64,000 nucleotides of DNA from Marvania coccoides (taxonomy: Eukaryota; Chlorophyta; Trebouxiophyceae; Chlorellales; Chlorellaceae), in contig OY978103.1 in the NCBI GenBank assembly GCA_963854735.1, positions 434,001 through 498,000 on the forward strand. The letters run 5' to 3'. Position numbers and translations under genes: made by a program. Of the stretch, positions 9,949 through 20,889 are shown piece by piece (position 1 is the stretch's first letter; each line of letters starts with the position of its first letter). The notes beneath the pieces were generated by a model. The model did no database searches and had not been told where the DNA came from. It saw only the letters and a program-made list of their open reading frames with translations.

Positions 9949-11093
9949 CTTTTAGGGATCACTGGTTGTCTCGCCGTCGTGTCATCGCTGTTGCAGGTTT
10001 GCTTGCGCCGAAAAGTTCATTAGATCGCTTGGCGACAAAATAGTGCAGGGGTGGCATTGGAGGCGAAAATATGGATGATGTGATGAGGTGAAATCATAGA
10101 CGCATTAAGAGAGGCGATTTCTTAGATTTTCGCGAACTCAAAATGATTAAAAATTCATATTTTTGTTCAGTTGTGGTTGCGTCTCGAGGGCATTGCTTGG
10201 CTACAGATTGTTTCTAAACATAAATTATTTTTAATGCGCTAATGAAATTGCGATTCCGGAAGGAATTCGAAATTTGGAGCTCTCCGCGAAATTTCTCTCT
10301 TTTCTTCAAGATCATAAATTTGATGGTGCTAATACCGACTTGGGTCGCTGGAGAGTAAATATGGAGCAGGAAATATTGCGTCAATGTAACGATCGTTTTT
10401 TTCTTCTTTTCAAAATGGTTTTACTGCTCTTCTTGTCTTCCCTTCCCAACAGGGGTCTCCTTGGAGTATCCCTTTAGCCACGCTTTTTGCGTTTTCATTT
10501 TCATGTGTTTGTTGTTGCACTGCGAGTAGCTACTTATGCCATTGCCAGTTTCATGGAGAGACAATGCCAGCTTCATGGTGAGACGCATTTTCGCATCGCT
10601 GCGTTCACAACCGCTGCCATCTGCATTCGCAACCATTATTGAATTTTCTCAATGAACTATATCTTGCTTGTTCACTTTTTTGGTTTTTCGAAGCGCGTCT
10701 TGCGCATCGCGGTTTGCGTTCTAAGATTTTGCTCGACACTACTTTTTTTCGTCTCGCCTCCCCTTCGTGGGCCAGAAATCCTTTATACGTGTAACCCCAC
10801 CGCTCGCCAAGCCATTAGTTTTATTTTTTAACTGCACTCAGGTAAGCCGCGGCGGTCTTTCACGATTGTCACTGCCATGTTCCCATTGAACTCTGTACGG
10901 CTTTTGCGCCACACAGCCTCAACAACAAACCAATTTCTAATCAAACAACCCACACTAACCACATCTATTGCAGGACTTTGGCGACGCCGTCCCCAAAAGT
11001 GAGCTGCACTTATTTTTCAATACACTTCTGGCGAGCAATCCTCCTCCTCCAGAAAACCACTCACCAGTTTCTTCACTCCCACAGCGTTGAAAA
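9949..11093. other. Intergenic region and possible 5' UTR intron of the next gene
   Basis: About 1.1 kb. The left part is AT-rich and featureless. Near the right end, a GT donor at 10841 (cactcag/gtaagccg) and an acceptor just before 10976 (ctattgcag/gactttgg) could form a 5' UTR intron of the orphan gene starting at 11094. No coding potential is evident. Confidence 0.4.
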
Positions 11094-11765
11094 ATGATGC
11101 ATAACGACCAATTCGCGACCCCCAAGCAATCCACCGCGCCTAACAAACTTTTCCATACTGCACCAGACGCATGCCCTTCTACGGACACCACCGAGATCAG
11201 TGATTGCCCCACGCCCTTCAAAGCCATCCTCCCAGAACGACTGTCCCTGGCGCCCTTATCCGCCGACCAGGGCTCCCTCCTGCCTGCTGTTTCCCCCGAT
11301 GCCGCTTCTCTTGCCCACAACTCCACCCCTCCGTCACTGCGATACCCCATCATCGACGCTTTCACCGTGGACCTGCTCGCTGAACATGGTCTCGAGTACA
11401 GCGTGGGCCCTGCCGACTTGGAATCGATGCGAGCAGGGTTTGAACTCGTGGGCTCTGTCGATGTTTCTACCACGGTTTACCAGCTGAATGACGCCTCCCA
11501 CGAACAGCTCCACAGCGTGGCGCGAGGGGAAGTCGCTAGTATGGCGCAGCTGTGGGAGTCTAGGGTGGTCCGCTATGGGTCGATCTCTGCAATCTATTCC
11601 CCGCTCGCTGCCGGCATTCAGGCGGCCTCTGGGGATGCTGTGGCCCTGGGCGGGCTGTTCAGCGGCATCACGACCGAGCCGCAGCACCTCGAGGTGGCCG
11701 AAGACGAGCGTCCTGCTGTTGAAGACGAAGGTGCGGTGGAACTTTTCCTTGATTTTCTTCCCTGA
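11094..11765 (+). CDS. Orphan protein of 223 residues
   Basis: A single-exon frame starting with two adjacent ATGs (11094, 11097) in an A-rich context; an in-frame TGA lies two codons upstream, which fixes the start. Composition and codon choice (GC-rich third positions) resemble the real genes here. The N-terminal half is Ser/Pro/Thr-rich and probably disordered. The C-terminal half is more ordered, with YPIIDAFTVDLLAEHGLEY and SRVVRYGSISAIYSPLAAGI, and the last 30 residues are acidic. I recognise no family. It may be lineage-specific, or it may lack exons I could not see downstream. Confidence 0.5.
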   Translation: MMHNDQFATPKQSTAPNKLFHTAPDACPSTDTTEISDCPTPFKAILPERLSLAPLSADQGSLLPAVSPDAASLAHNSTPPSLRYPIIDAFTVDLLAEHGLEYSVGPADLESMRAGFELVGSVDVSTTVYQLNDASHEQLHSVARGEVASMAQLWESRVVRYGSISAIYSPLAAGIQAASGDAVALGGLFSGITTEPQHLEVAEDERPAVEDEGAVELFLDFLP

Positions 11766-12869
11766 GATACGTGGTGTCTGACTGTACTTGCGTTCCTTTT
11801 GCGCCCCCTGCAGACTGCATGATCTCGCCGCCCAGCGGATCCGACTGCTGAAGTTTCAACCTTACTTAAAAAGAGCTTTTTCGGTTCAGATTTTGTTTGT
11901 TTTACTGGTGCGCCCAACCCCCCGGGGTAAAAATATGTTTTCCTCTCTCGCAATGCTCGGCCAGTTGGAGGTCCAGCAGGCGAGAGGAACATCTCCGAAC
12001 TCTGTTTTGTTTTCTCACCCCGTGCTTTTGAAGAACCAAATTTTCTTTCTTGCTGTCGCTTTTTTTTCCAGCAAGTCGCCAACGATTGCGCCCTCTGATA
12101 TTTTTTTATTTTTTTTTCATCCACGCCTTTCTTTTCCGTTCAGCTATATTTTTTTAAAAATATCTTACTGTATCGAACAATTTTTATCTTCAACAAACCG
12201 TGCGCCCAAATTTTGAATTGGCCCCCTTTTTTCTCATCATTAACGTAACGCTGGTTCCGAAGCGATCCAGCAATGACAGCAACCTTCCTTTTCTCCGCCC
12301 TTTGTAGCGATTTTATACCTCCTAAACGAGAGCGCTTACTAGTAGTAGAATCGATTGTCTTTGTCTTTTTCTTCTTTTTCCTTCAAATGACGGTGTGGCA
12401 TGGACAGAGCCTAGCCACACACCACTTAACTATTCTTTTCGTATGCGACTTTGGTGCCCTTACAATCACAGTCTGCGTTCATTGCGATATTTATATCCAT
12501 CTCTGCTTGCTTTTTTATTGCTTTATTTGTTCGTGTCCTTGCTTATTTTTTCCTTTTCCCTGCTCGACTTCTGTAGAAGAAGATATTTTTTTTGTTTTTG
12601 TAATATGCTTTATCTAAGCCTTACAACAAATTTCGGGGAGGACGTGGCCCATGCTCCAAAAAAAGCTTGGCAAAAAAAGCACGGCAATGGGCCTAGCGGT
12701 TTGCAAATTTCATCGGTCTAACAGCAATTCAAAAGTGTAAGCACATGCAAGCGCAACCAAGTGCAGCCTTTTATCGAAGGACGAGAAGGAAAATAACAAC
12801 TGTTTCACTAATCAAAAAAACAATGCAGATGCATGCAAGCGTCCTTTTTTCACTGTTCCCCTTTCTTAT
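11766..12869. other. Intergenic, T-rich
   Basis: About 1.1 kb between the orphan gene (plus) and the end of the four-TM protein gene (minus). It contains many T runs and no supportable gene. The frames at 11788-12216 and 12273-12617 translate mainly to Phe/Leu/Ser from T-rich DNA and are rejected. Confidence 0.5.
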
Positions 12870-14469
12870 TCACTGGTTTTCAAGCGTGCTGCTGAGCAGC
12901 ACGTCGTCCACGCCAGGGTTGTGGTCGGCGAGGACGAAAGACATGTTCTTGTTCCACCGCTCATCGGCACGCATCCTGACTAGCACGTCGCGCATGGAAG
13001 CGCCCTCCTTGAGGCCGTAGTACTTCAAAATGGTGGGCGGAGGGCGGGCGGAGGCCAGCTTGGGCGCCTTGTTGGTGTCAATGGCCGCAATGGCGTTGGT
13101 CAGCACGTGGATCTGCTGCTCAGCACGATAGCCATTGTAGGCGTAAAAAACGGAGGCGGAGAGGGCCCTGACGAAGAGCACCTGGAAGAAGACGACAATC
13201 TGCGCTTTCCCCCGAAATACAAAACGAATTCCAAAAGGTTAGAAACTTCTGGGATGTCGAGGGGTGGCGGTGGCGGTTTGGGAAATTTCTTATATTATCA
13301 TGAGGTGCGGTTTCCCCCCTTTATTAAACACAAAATCAGCGCCATAGTATTTTATTTTCATTTGCTTCCAAGGTATCAAGCTTCCGAGACTTTGGTTAAA
13401 AAAACACCTGTAAATTCCCAGACCAGCCCTAAAAAACAACTTGCCTGCAGTAAAGCGTGGAAAATGCGAGTCATCAGCGTCGTCCCCATCGCCAGGCTGA
13501 GGGCTGCGCCGTGCATGATGGTGTTCTCCGAGCACACCCGGGCGGTGTGGGCCCAGCCGTTATCGGGCAGGTTGAGCAGCATGGAGCGGAAGTGCATCCA
13601 GAAGGCAGCAGCAGTCTCGCTGGCCACGCCCACAGAGGCCATGACCATCATGCGGGTGACTAGGGCGGCCTTTATTATAAAGGGAAAGAAGAGGAGGGAG
13701 ATTTAGGGGTTGCTGCATTTATTTTAAAGCATTTCTGCATTGCGAAAAAAAATCTCAGAAGTTTTAGCTGCCTACCTCGGAAGAGGGGCTGAAAGCCCAG
13801 GCCATCGTGACTGCGGAGATCATGGTGCTCGCCACGATGTGGCATGACCACGCCAAGGAGTGGTACACCTGCAAAATATAAGATAATTACATGGGGAAAC
13901 CGTGAAAGCGGAGATATGCATACATCCATCCATTGCAGCGTTTAACGTCCGCACAAAAGGGCAAATTAGGCCCCGGAGCAGACTGACAAAAAAAAATTGC
14001 ATTTTCCCCCAGTTAAAATAAAATCGTGAATGAAAAAACTCGCCGTGGTACGCGGATTGTGGTCAGGCTTCAGCGAGTTCAGGTAATCTTCGCGGTAGAC
14101 TTGGTGCTCGCCGGCAAAGCGCTTGACGTCTGCTGCGTCGCCGCTGCAATAAAACAGAAAAGAAAAGTATTATTCGATTGATTTTATCTTGGTATAAAAT
14201 CTATGCCCATTTCAGAGATTCAGAAGGCACACAAGGTTTCAAGATTTACAGCATGAACACAGGTGAAAAGGGAGCGCCGACCGATTTGGTAAGACACGCA
14301 GGGCGCAAATGGAGGCATTGGACGCTTGGAACGACGATTAGTGGGGCCGTTCCTCTAAGGCACTGTAGACTTACCGCACAGAGGGATGGGGCGCTATCTG
14401 GCCTAAAGGGTAGATCTTCCGCCCTCCGATCCCACCCATTGGAGGCGGCGGCTCTTTGGGCTGCACCAT
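12870..14469 (-). CDS. Predicted four-TM membrane protein of unknown function
   Basis: Five exons, 14469-14375, 14143-14044, 13868-13776, 13669-13445 and 13199-12870, join in phase to about 280 residues. The N-terminus is hydrophilic (MVQPKEPPPPMGGIGG). Hydrophobic segments follow: AWSCHIVASTMISAVTMAWAF, MMVMASVGVASETAAAFWM, IMHGAALSLAMGTTLM and IVVFFQVLFVRALSASVFYA, which suggests four membrane spans. The soluble tail (ILKYYGLKEGASMRDVLVRM) is charged. I do not recognise the family. Two introns appear to use GC donors (ACG/gcgagt after exon 2, CAG/gcaagt after exon 4); GT alternatives nearby break the frame. A family-2 LINE tail sits in intron 2. The gene continues in the same direction as the ABA4-like gene 210 bases upstream. 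Confidence 0.7.
13916..13990 (-). repeat. Short family-2 LINE 3'-end copy inside an intron
   Basis: A degenerate (CATC)/(CATA) tail is followed by GTTTAACGTCCGCACAAAAG and ggccccggagcagactga. It matches the reverse of the LINE 3' end at 52400-52475 and the copy at 52710-52770. It lies in intron 2 of the four-TM protein gene and has about 60 non-tail bases. Confidence 0.6.
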
Positions 14470-14678
14470 TGTTTGGAATGCCTTTATTGTATGCAAATAT
14501 TATTTACAAACAAAGGCAGAAATCAAATATTACATGTATGCTTGCAGCATGCATGCAGAATTTTCTTTTTTCTAAGACGAATCAGCTGCCAGGCAGGTTC
14601 TCCCAACTGAATTTTATTTCATTTCATTTTTCCATTGTATTTTTATATATACATGTGCAGCCCAGTGCCCGCCTCACT

Positions 14679-15300
14679 TCATTCACACTTGCTGTTTGCC
14701 ATTCTGCCGCCGGTGGTAGGCAGCTGACCATGCACCTGCGGCCGCCGAGAAAACAGCGGCTTGACAAAGCAGAGGTACAGCAGCAGCCCCGCCGGCAGCA
14801 CCACCACAGACAGCGCCAGAACGGGGACCAAGAGAAGATGATGAACGTTTGCCGACTTGGCGTCGGAAAGTAACCACAGTGAAGCCACAAGATTGGCAAT
14901 AGCCATGTGGATCCTGTGTATAATTGCGTAAGAGATAATGTTAGCTAATATGCAGCAAAAATGCGCTCTTTTTGGAAGTGATAGTGACGCACCAGATGGA
15001 AAGACAGCCGTTCGCTGAGAGCTCCACAGCGCCTTCATATGTGGCCATCGCTTTAAAATATTCCAGAAAGCCAGAATGCTTTATGGGGGCGACAAGGAGT
15101 AGAAGGTAGAGCAGCGAGAGGGCCAGCAGCGTGATGGAGGCGAGGCGTTTCGACAAGCGCCAGCGGGGGCCAATCAAGAGACATGTCCATGGCAGAATGA
15201 TGGAGAAGGCGGCCTTGAAAATGATTTCGTTGGGCACAGTGGCCAGCACAGGCAGGTCAATGGGCGGGAAAGCGCGAAATGCCACCCCTGTTGCGTTCAT
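14679..15300 (-). CDS. ABA4-like (DUF4281) membrane protein
   Basis: Exons 15300-14993 and 14913-14679 give about 180 residues with four hydrophobic segments: FKAAFSIILPWTCLLIGPRW, LASITLLALSLLYLLLLV, LSIWIHMAIANLVASLW and LLLVPVLALSVVVLPAGLLL. The pattern matches DUF4281, the family of plant ABA4 and its cyanobacterial relatives: a PRW turn after the first span, a WIHMAIANL span, an SDAK loop, then HHLLLVPVLALSVVVLPAGLLLYL. Plant ABA4 is needed for neoxanthin formation in the plastid. The short N-terminus here shows no obvious long transit peptide, so plastid location and a carotenoid role remain inference. The first ATG in the frame is used as the start. Confidence 0.75.
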
Positions 15301-15685
15301 GCCAACCAATTTTCTGGGGAAGTTTGGAAATGGAGAGCTTCGTCCGGCGTCTCGCGGCGGCTGTGTCTATTTTGTGGTTCTCAGGGCGGACTGGCCCATT
15401 AAATGCCCTTTAAAGGCCACTTTTTTTTTTTTTTTTTTGGTCAAATGTTTTTAAATTTTTCTTTAATGGCGGAAAATGAATGGATTTTGCTCTCTTCTGC
15501 ATTTCGTACGGCGTCATTACGAACTGAAATCGCTGTGGTGCCACTATCCTCTCCGCATTCGAAATTTCAATTAATAAAATCTAATTTCAACAATTAATTC
15601 TTTACAAGACAGAACTTTTTCGCCTCTGGTTAGCGTCTCACTGCACTCTTCCTACTTCACCCCAAACCCAAACCATGGCCCGGCG
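15301..15685. other. Divergent promoter region
   Basis: 385 bases separate the ABA4-like gene (minus) from the Nudix gene (plus). It holds a T run at about 15421-15439 and no coding signal. Confidence 0.5.
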
Positions 15686-16930
15686 ATGCGTGGCCTTCCC
15701 AGCGCGTTAAGGACAGTTTTTCGCAGCACCGGCCCTGCCCTCAGCCTCTCTTTTTCCGCCACCCCTACTACCGCCGCATTGCCGCCGTCCTCCTTCCGTC
15801 CTGACGAAATGGTGGAAACGCGGCGCGGGGCGCGAGAGCGAGAGCTTCCCCATCTTTCTCTAGAGCAGGCAGTCCAAAACATCAGACGCTGCATGCACCT
15901 CGCTCCGCTGTGCCCCCCCGTTTCGCACAAGCACGCGGCCGTGCTGGTGCCGCTGTTTGAGCTGCACGGCGACATTCATGTCATCCTCACGCAGCGCAGC
16001 CCCCGCATGCGAAAGCACGCCGGAGAGGTAACTCAAGAGAACGTAAACGCTCGCTGTTTTCATAAAAATCCAAAATTAAACCCTACTAAATACACAAAAA
16101 TACCAAAAACTCACTCATGCTGTCTCTATTATTCAACTACTTCCCTTACTAGGTGTGTTTCCCGGGCGGAAAGCGCGAGGCGGGCGACGCAGATGACGTG
16201 GCCACGGCGCTGCGAGAGGCTCACGAAGAGCTCGGCATTCCGCCCATCGCAGTCAACGTGGTGTCCACCCTGGCCCCGGTGCTGAGCAAGCATCTGCTGT
16301 CGGTGACCCCCGTCATCGCCACGGTGCCTGCAGACCTAGATTTCAGCCCTGACCCGAGTGAAGTTGGCGCTGTGTTCTCTGCCCCTCTGAGAATGTTTCT
16401 AGAGGCGGGACCGGGGTATAGACACATGGATGTGGAGTGGGAGGGGTGTCCCTACAGGCTACATTATTTTGATTACGTGTATAGAGGGCAGGCGGGTGAA
16501 AAACAGTATTCGCCCTCATTCATTTTTTTTGTTGCTTCCAGCAACCAATGCTGGGGTACTGTCTGTTTGTTGGAAGAAAGCATGAGAGACAGAAGCTCAG
16601 CCCTGCTCTTTCTAATATGCTCGGGTATCGACCAGAATCGTACTGAATCCAGTTCTACATTTTTTCCTGCTGCAGCAATATTTGATCTGGGGGCTCACGG
16701 CCGGGATGCTGGTGGTGGTGGCGGAAAAGGCGCTGGGGCGGCCAGCGCAGTTTGAGCTGCAGCCCCCAGGGGCGATGCCTTACACCGCACTCGCATTTGA
16801 GCGCGGAAGGATCGTGTTTAGGAGCCCCTCGGCATTGACAGCTACCGGCGGCAGCGGGAGTGCGGCTGTGAGCGGCGCTGTGGGGGTCACCGACGCGGAG
16901 GCTGAAGCGGCAGTGGGCGGGACGTTGTAA
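15686..16930 (+). CDS. Nudix hydrolase, NUDT7/NUDT8 CoA-diphosphatase type
   Basis: Exons 15686-16027, 16153-16491 and 16676-16930 give about 311 residues. Exon 2 opens with VCFPGGKREAGDADDVATAL and continues REAHEELGI, residues 115-143. This is the Nudix box in the UPF0035 variant (GGKxDxxDxDxxxTALRExxEELG) seen in peroxisomal and mitochondrial CoA-cleaving enzymes. The C-terminal QYLIWGLTAGML is the second hallmark of the group. The first 40 residues (MRGLPSALRTVFRSTGPALS...) are basic, hydroxylated and free of acids, like a mitochondrial presequence. The expected reaction is splitting CoA or acyl-CoA into phosphopantetheine and 3',5'-ADP. Intron 2 seems to use a GC donor (GGGCAG/gcgggt); a weaker GT donor 15 bases earlier (TAC/gtgtat) would also keep the frame. 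Confidence 0.88.
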
Positions 16931-17226
16931 GAGCGGACACATGCAAAAAAGCGGAAATGCACAGCTTGTTTGAGGGGCCCCAAAATTTGCCGGTGAACAG
17001 CCTGCAGTTCCTTTCTTTTCACAATTGCAAAAAAAATATTTTTTCAGCCAGGAAGGCTGGATCTTGACAAAGCAACTCGTCAAGTTAATACTCAGACGTG
17101 CAATTTATAATTACAGCGCAGCCAGAATAGATTGAGGGGAACGAATTTCCCAAGCTCAAACAGACAGTTATATTAATTTTTTTAGAGTGCGATCGACGGT
17201 GCGCCGAGTGTGGGCAATTGTTGAGA

Positions 17227-19240
17227 ATGCGCGGTCTTGTGCTCATCCTTCTGGTGGCATTTGCCTCCACGGCGTGGGCCAAGGTCACCGATGCGCGCGT
17301 CAGGAAAGAGGATCGCCTGCTGGTGCCGCTGGATGAGCCGTTTGGCTTCGGCAAGGGCGGCCGCATCAACATCACGCTGTCTGCCTTCTCCCTCCGCCCC
17401 CTGTGAGCCACCCCTCCCTCCTTTTTCCATAGTACATTTTGATCCGTCACATTATTGCCCCTTTTCCACGCGCTCACCCCCCCCAATCTCCCTCAACAAC
17501 CAGATATGACCCCAAGAAGAAGGTGGTGGCCAAGCCCAACCAGCAGCGGATGGGCCTGCTGATCACCACCCCCTACGGCGGGCTGCTGCTGGAGGAGGCA
17601 GTCAAGTCTCAGGGGCAGTGCCCTTTGGACTCTGACGAGCAGATCACGCTGCTCAACTTTGAGGAGATTGACACCGCGCTGGGCGGCCTGCGCCGCGACT
17701 TTGTGCTGGAGAACATGCTGGAAGATTTCACGGGCGGAGAGTTCCTGCTCTACTTTGCAAACTGCGAGCCAGACACCGCCGTCGACTTCGACATCTCCCT
17801 GGCGCTGTACAACCTCAAGCCCACCGGCAAGATCGACTTTCTGCCGGTCGGGGAGGATACCCTGCCCACTCTTTACCTGGTGAGCTAAATTAATCAGAAT
17901 AATATTACCGGGGCGGGAGGGATGCGAAATTGGCGGGTATGCAGTGGATAAGCGCGCTTTCTGGGTGTTAAATACGCAGTATTTGGAGTATAGAAGCACT
18001 CTATGGGGGTTTAGAACGGTTTGGCGCTGTGAAGCAGTTATTTGCTGCCTATTTAAGACTGGAAACGCTGCATTAGGCAACAAGGACCCTTTTTTCTCCC
18101 TCCATCCCCTAATAAAATAACGATATTCTCATGGCAGCATCCTTGACCTTCTTTCCTTCTCTCGCAGATCATGTTCCTGTGCTTCTCCACCCTGGCTGTG
18201 ATGTGGATATGGATGTTGATGCGGGCCAAGCAGAACGTGCACCAGGTGCACTACGTCATGGCAGCCCTGGTGCTGTTCAAATCGCTCACCGTCCTGTCCC
18301 AGGCCGGCATGTGAGTAACCCCCCCCCCCCCAAAAGGGCGATCTTCACTGCGTAAATTCTAAACACGCCGACCGTTCTAATTTCAAAAAATGACTTTTTA
18401 CTTACATTCTTTTCTTCCCTTTCTTTCTCTTTCTACCAATAGGTACCACGTCATTGGGCTGGTGGGTCACCCCGAGGGCTGGAACATCGCGTACTACATC
18501 TTCACCGCCTTCCGCTCTCTCCTCTTCTTCGTGGTCGTGGTGCTCATTGCCGCGGGATGGTCAGTCGCAATACCCGCCATTCTTATTTTCTCCCTTTCTT
18601 CCTTCGTTTTTCGCCCACTACTAATACGCACTCGCGCCCCCCCCCCCCCAAATCTGCGTTATTTTATTTTCATTTTGCTGCTTTTCTAACTCCCTACTTT
18701 CGTATCACCCCTTATAACACCCACCCATACAGGTCCTACATGAAACCTTTCCTGGCGGACAAGGAGAAGCAGATCCTCATGATCGTGGTGCCCCTCCAGG
18801 TCTTTGCTAACGTGGCCATCGTGGTCATGGACGAAACCACCCCCGCCTCCCGCTCGTGGTTCTCCTGGAGGGACCTGTGGCACGTGGTAGACATCCTGTG
18901 CTGCTGCGCGGTGCTGTTCCCCATCGTGTGGTCCATTCGCCACCTCAGGGAGGCGTCTGAAGTTGACGACAAGGCGGCCCGCGTGCTGGGCAAGCTGGTG
19001 CTGTTCCGCCAGTTTTACATCATGGTGGTGGCCTACATCTACTTCACGCGCATCATCGTGTACCTGTTGGACGCCACCTTGCAGTTCCGCCTCATTTGGC
19101 TGTCGGACGCTGCTGCTGAGATCGCCACGCTGGCGTTCTACATCGCCTGCGGGATGCAGTTCCGCCCCCTGGCGGCGGGCGTCAACCCCTACTTTGCGCT
19201 GGACGCGGACGAGGTGGAGCTGGTGCGTGCGACGGTGTAG
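17227..19240 (+). CDS. GPR107/108-like lung seven-transmembrane protein
   Basis: Five exons, 17227-17402, 17504-17879, 18168-18310, 18443-18559 and 18733-19240, give about 439 residues. The N-terminus is a signal peptide (MRGLVLILLVAFASTAWA). A luminal domain of about 165 residues follows, then seven membrane segments beginning IMFLCFSTLAVMWIWMLM. Landmarks of the Lung_7-TM_R family (animal GPR107/GPR108, plant CAND proteins) include the HYVMAALVLFKSL helix, GWNIAYYIF, and FRQFYIMVVAYIYFTRIIVY close to the end. Animal members act in the Golgi and trans-Golgi network in retrograde traffic; a similar location is inferred. The start is the first ATG before the signal sequence. All introns are GT-AG. 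Confidence 0.9.
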
Positions 19241-19898
19241 ACACTTGGCAACGACGTAGAAATGTGGATTCTGGATGATTGGTTTCTTGTACTGGGAATT
19301 ATAGAATAACAACAATGGAAGTTATATACAATACTATAACTGTTCTGGTATTAGAGTAGAGGAAAAAATATCTGGAAAATCTTGCTGTACGAGAGTTGAA
19401 GGGGGCACGTTTGCTTTTTGCCTCGCTCTGCAAAAAGCTTGGCTGCCCTTCACCTCCTCTCTTAATTCATTTCTTCGTGTTTTCTTTTTCGTTCTGTTTA
19501 TTTACGATATAGGTTCTTATCATCAGGACTCTTCTTTATATTTTTCACTTTTTTGAGACTGCATTGTCGGTTGGCTGGTGACGAGGCTGTGCTGCAAAAT
19601 ACCACTTGCCGCGCTGCTCTCTTTTTCGGCCTGGCCTTCTCAATGGAACCTCTGGTTGAATGATGCATGGTTACGATACTAAACAGAATAGCTGCAAGAA
19701 AATCGGCACCAACAAGAATTAACGCTCTCTTTCTTCTGAGAGATGCAAACAGAAGTCAGCAGTGGGCAGAAGGAGGAGAGCGCACGAAAAGATAGATTGT
19801 GCATTCTTACAATTGTTGGGTGCAGGGGGAACTGACACAAAAGTTGACGATTTCTTCAAATTTTCACACCATCAAATGCGCGCTCTCTATCTATCTAT
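19241..19898. other. Convergent intergenic region
   Basis: About 660 bases between two converging genes. It holds a short TCTA microsatellite at about 19887-19903, inside the presumed 3' UTR of the minus-strand gene. Nothing else is seen. Confidence 0.5.
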
Positions 19899-20569
19899 CT
19901 ATTCGTTTATGCGGATCGCCCCGAGATTGAGCACCACGAAGAAGGTGGCAATCATGAGGAGGATGATAGTGGTAAAGCTGGCGGCGATAACCGCCTGGGT
20001 CAAAGTGATCTGGGTCCACCAGGGGGCCTCATCCATTACGTCAGGCTGCATCGTAGGCGACAGCCCCGCAGGCTCGCCAAACGGCTTTTTCGCGAGCGCC
20101 GAGGTGCTGCCAAACGGGCTGACAGCTGCTGGCGCGGCAGTGATGGGCGAAGGGGAAGAGGAGGAGGGGCCCAGGGGGCTGACGGGGGTTTTATCTGCTG
20201 CGAAACGGGCGCCGCTGCTGGCTGGGGAGGGGCCCTCTTCGCTGCCGGCTTGGCCGTCGTCGCGGACGGTGGCGTCTGCGAAAACGTTCTCCAGCTCGTC
20301 CAGGTCCATCTCCTTGCGGTCGCGGTCCAACAGGCGGCGCACCTGGGCTGCTCCCTCGTCAAAACCACCTGAAAACGCGCAGCAATTTGGGTTATTTTAA
20401 GGGGAAGAGGTGTGGTGATTTGAACGCAAATTTGGGGCACGAAGAAGAGAGGTTTGAGGGGTGGATGGAGTGCCAAATGCTACGCACCAACTCGAGCAAT
20501 GTGTCTCCGCCGTTGGGGTGCAGAAAGCGCTGGAACAGAGCGGAATGAAACTTGGGAATTGAGTTTCAT
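19899..20569 (-). CDS. Putative plastid-targeted single-TM protein, unknown function
   Basis: Exons 20569-20488 and 20368-19899 give about 183 residues. The leader MKLNSQVSFRSVPALSAPQR plus RRHIARV is basic, Ser-rich and acid-free, like a chloroplast transit peptide. An acidic helix (RRLLDRDRKEMDLDELENVF) follows, then a long Ser/Pro/Ala linker, then one C-terminal membrane span (AVIAASFTTIILLMIATFFV) ending in VLNLGAIRINE. I do not recognise the family. The architecture suggests a small thylakoid or envelope protein anchored by its tail. It is divergent from the plastid-type anion transporter starting 320 bases away, so the two may share a promoter. Confidence 0.65.
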
Positions 20570-20889
20570 GGAGCGGGGCGGTGCAGCACGGGGCCCAGCT
20601 GGGATGCTGTGAATTTGAGCAGCCATGTTTTTATTTCGATATATATATAAATCTTTAGCAAATTGAATAGTAGGCCTCCAGATATGATTTCAGATAATAA
20701 TGAAAAGGGGGTGCTCCATTTGAACCCAATTGCATTTACAAATATATATTTTTTTATATCTGAACAGCCATATCTTACGACAGGAAGCGCGCTTAATCGC
20801 CTCGGATAGAGAAAATTTAGAAAACTTTTGATCATTTTTTGTTTTGGAACTCCAGCTTAGGACGCTATTTCGGACAAAACGGAGGCGCG
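20570..20889. promoter_or_regulatory. Divergent promoter region between two plastid-type genes
   Basis: 320 AT-rich bases between two start codons on opposite strands. It contains a tatatatataaat stretch at about 20640-20652 and tatattttttatat near 20743-20757, either of which could be core promoter sequence. The evidence is position and composition only. Confidence 0.4.

Noticed and set aside
16503..16755. Continuing the Nudix frame past 16491 without an intron
   Set aside because: That frame loses the conserved IWGLTAGML motif, which is found in another frame after a good acceptor at 16675.
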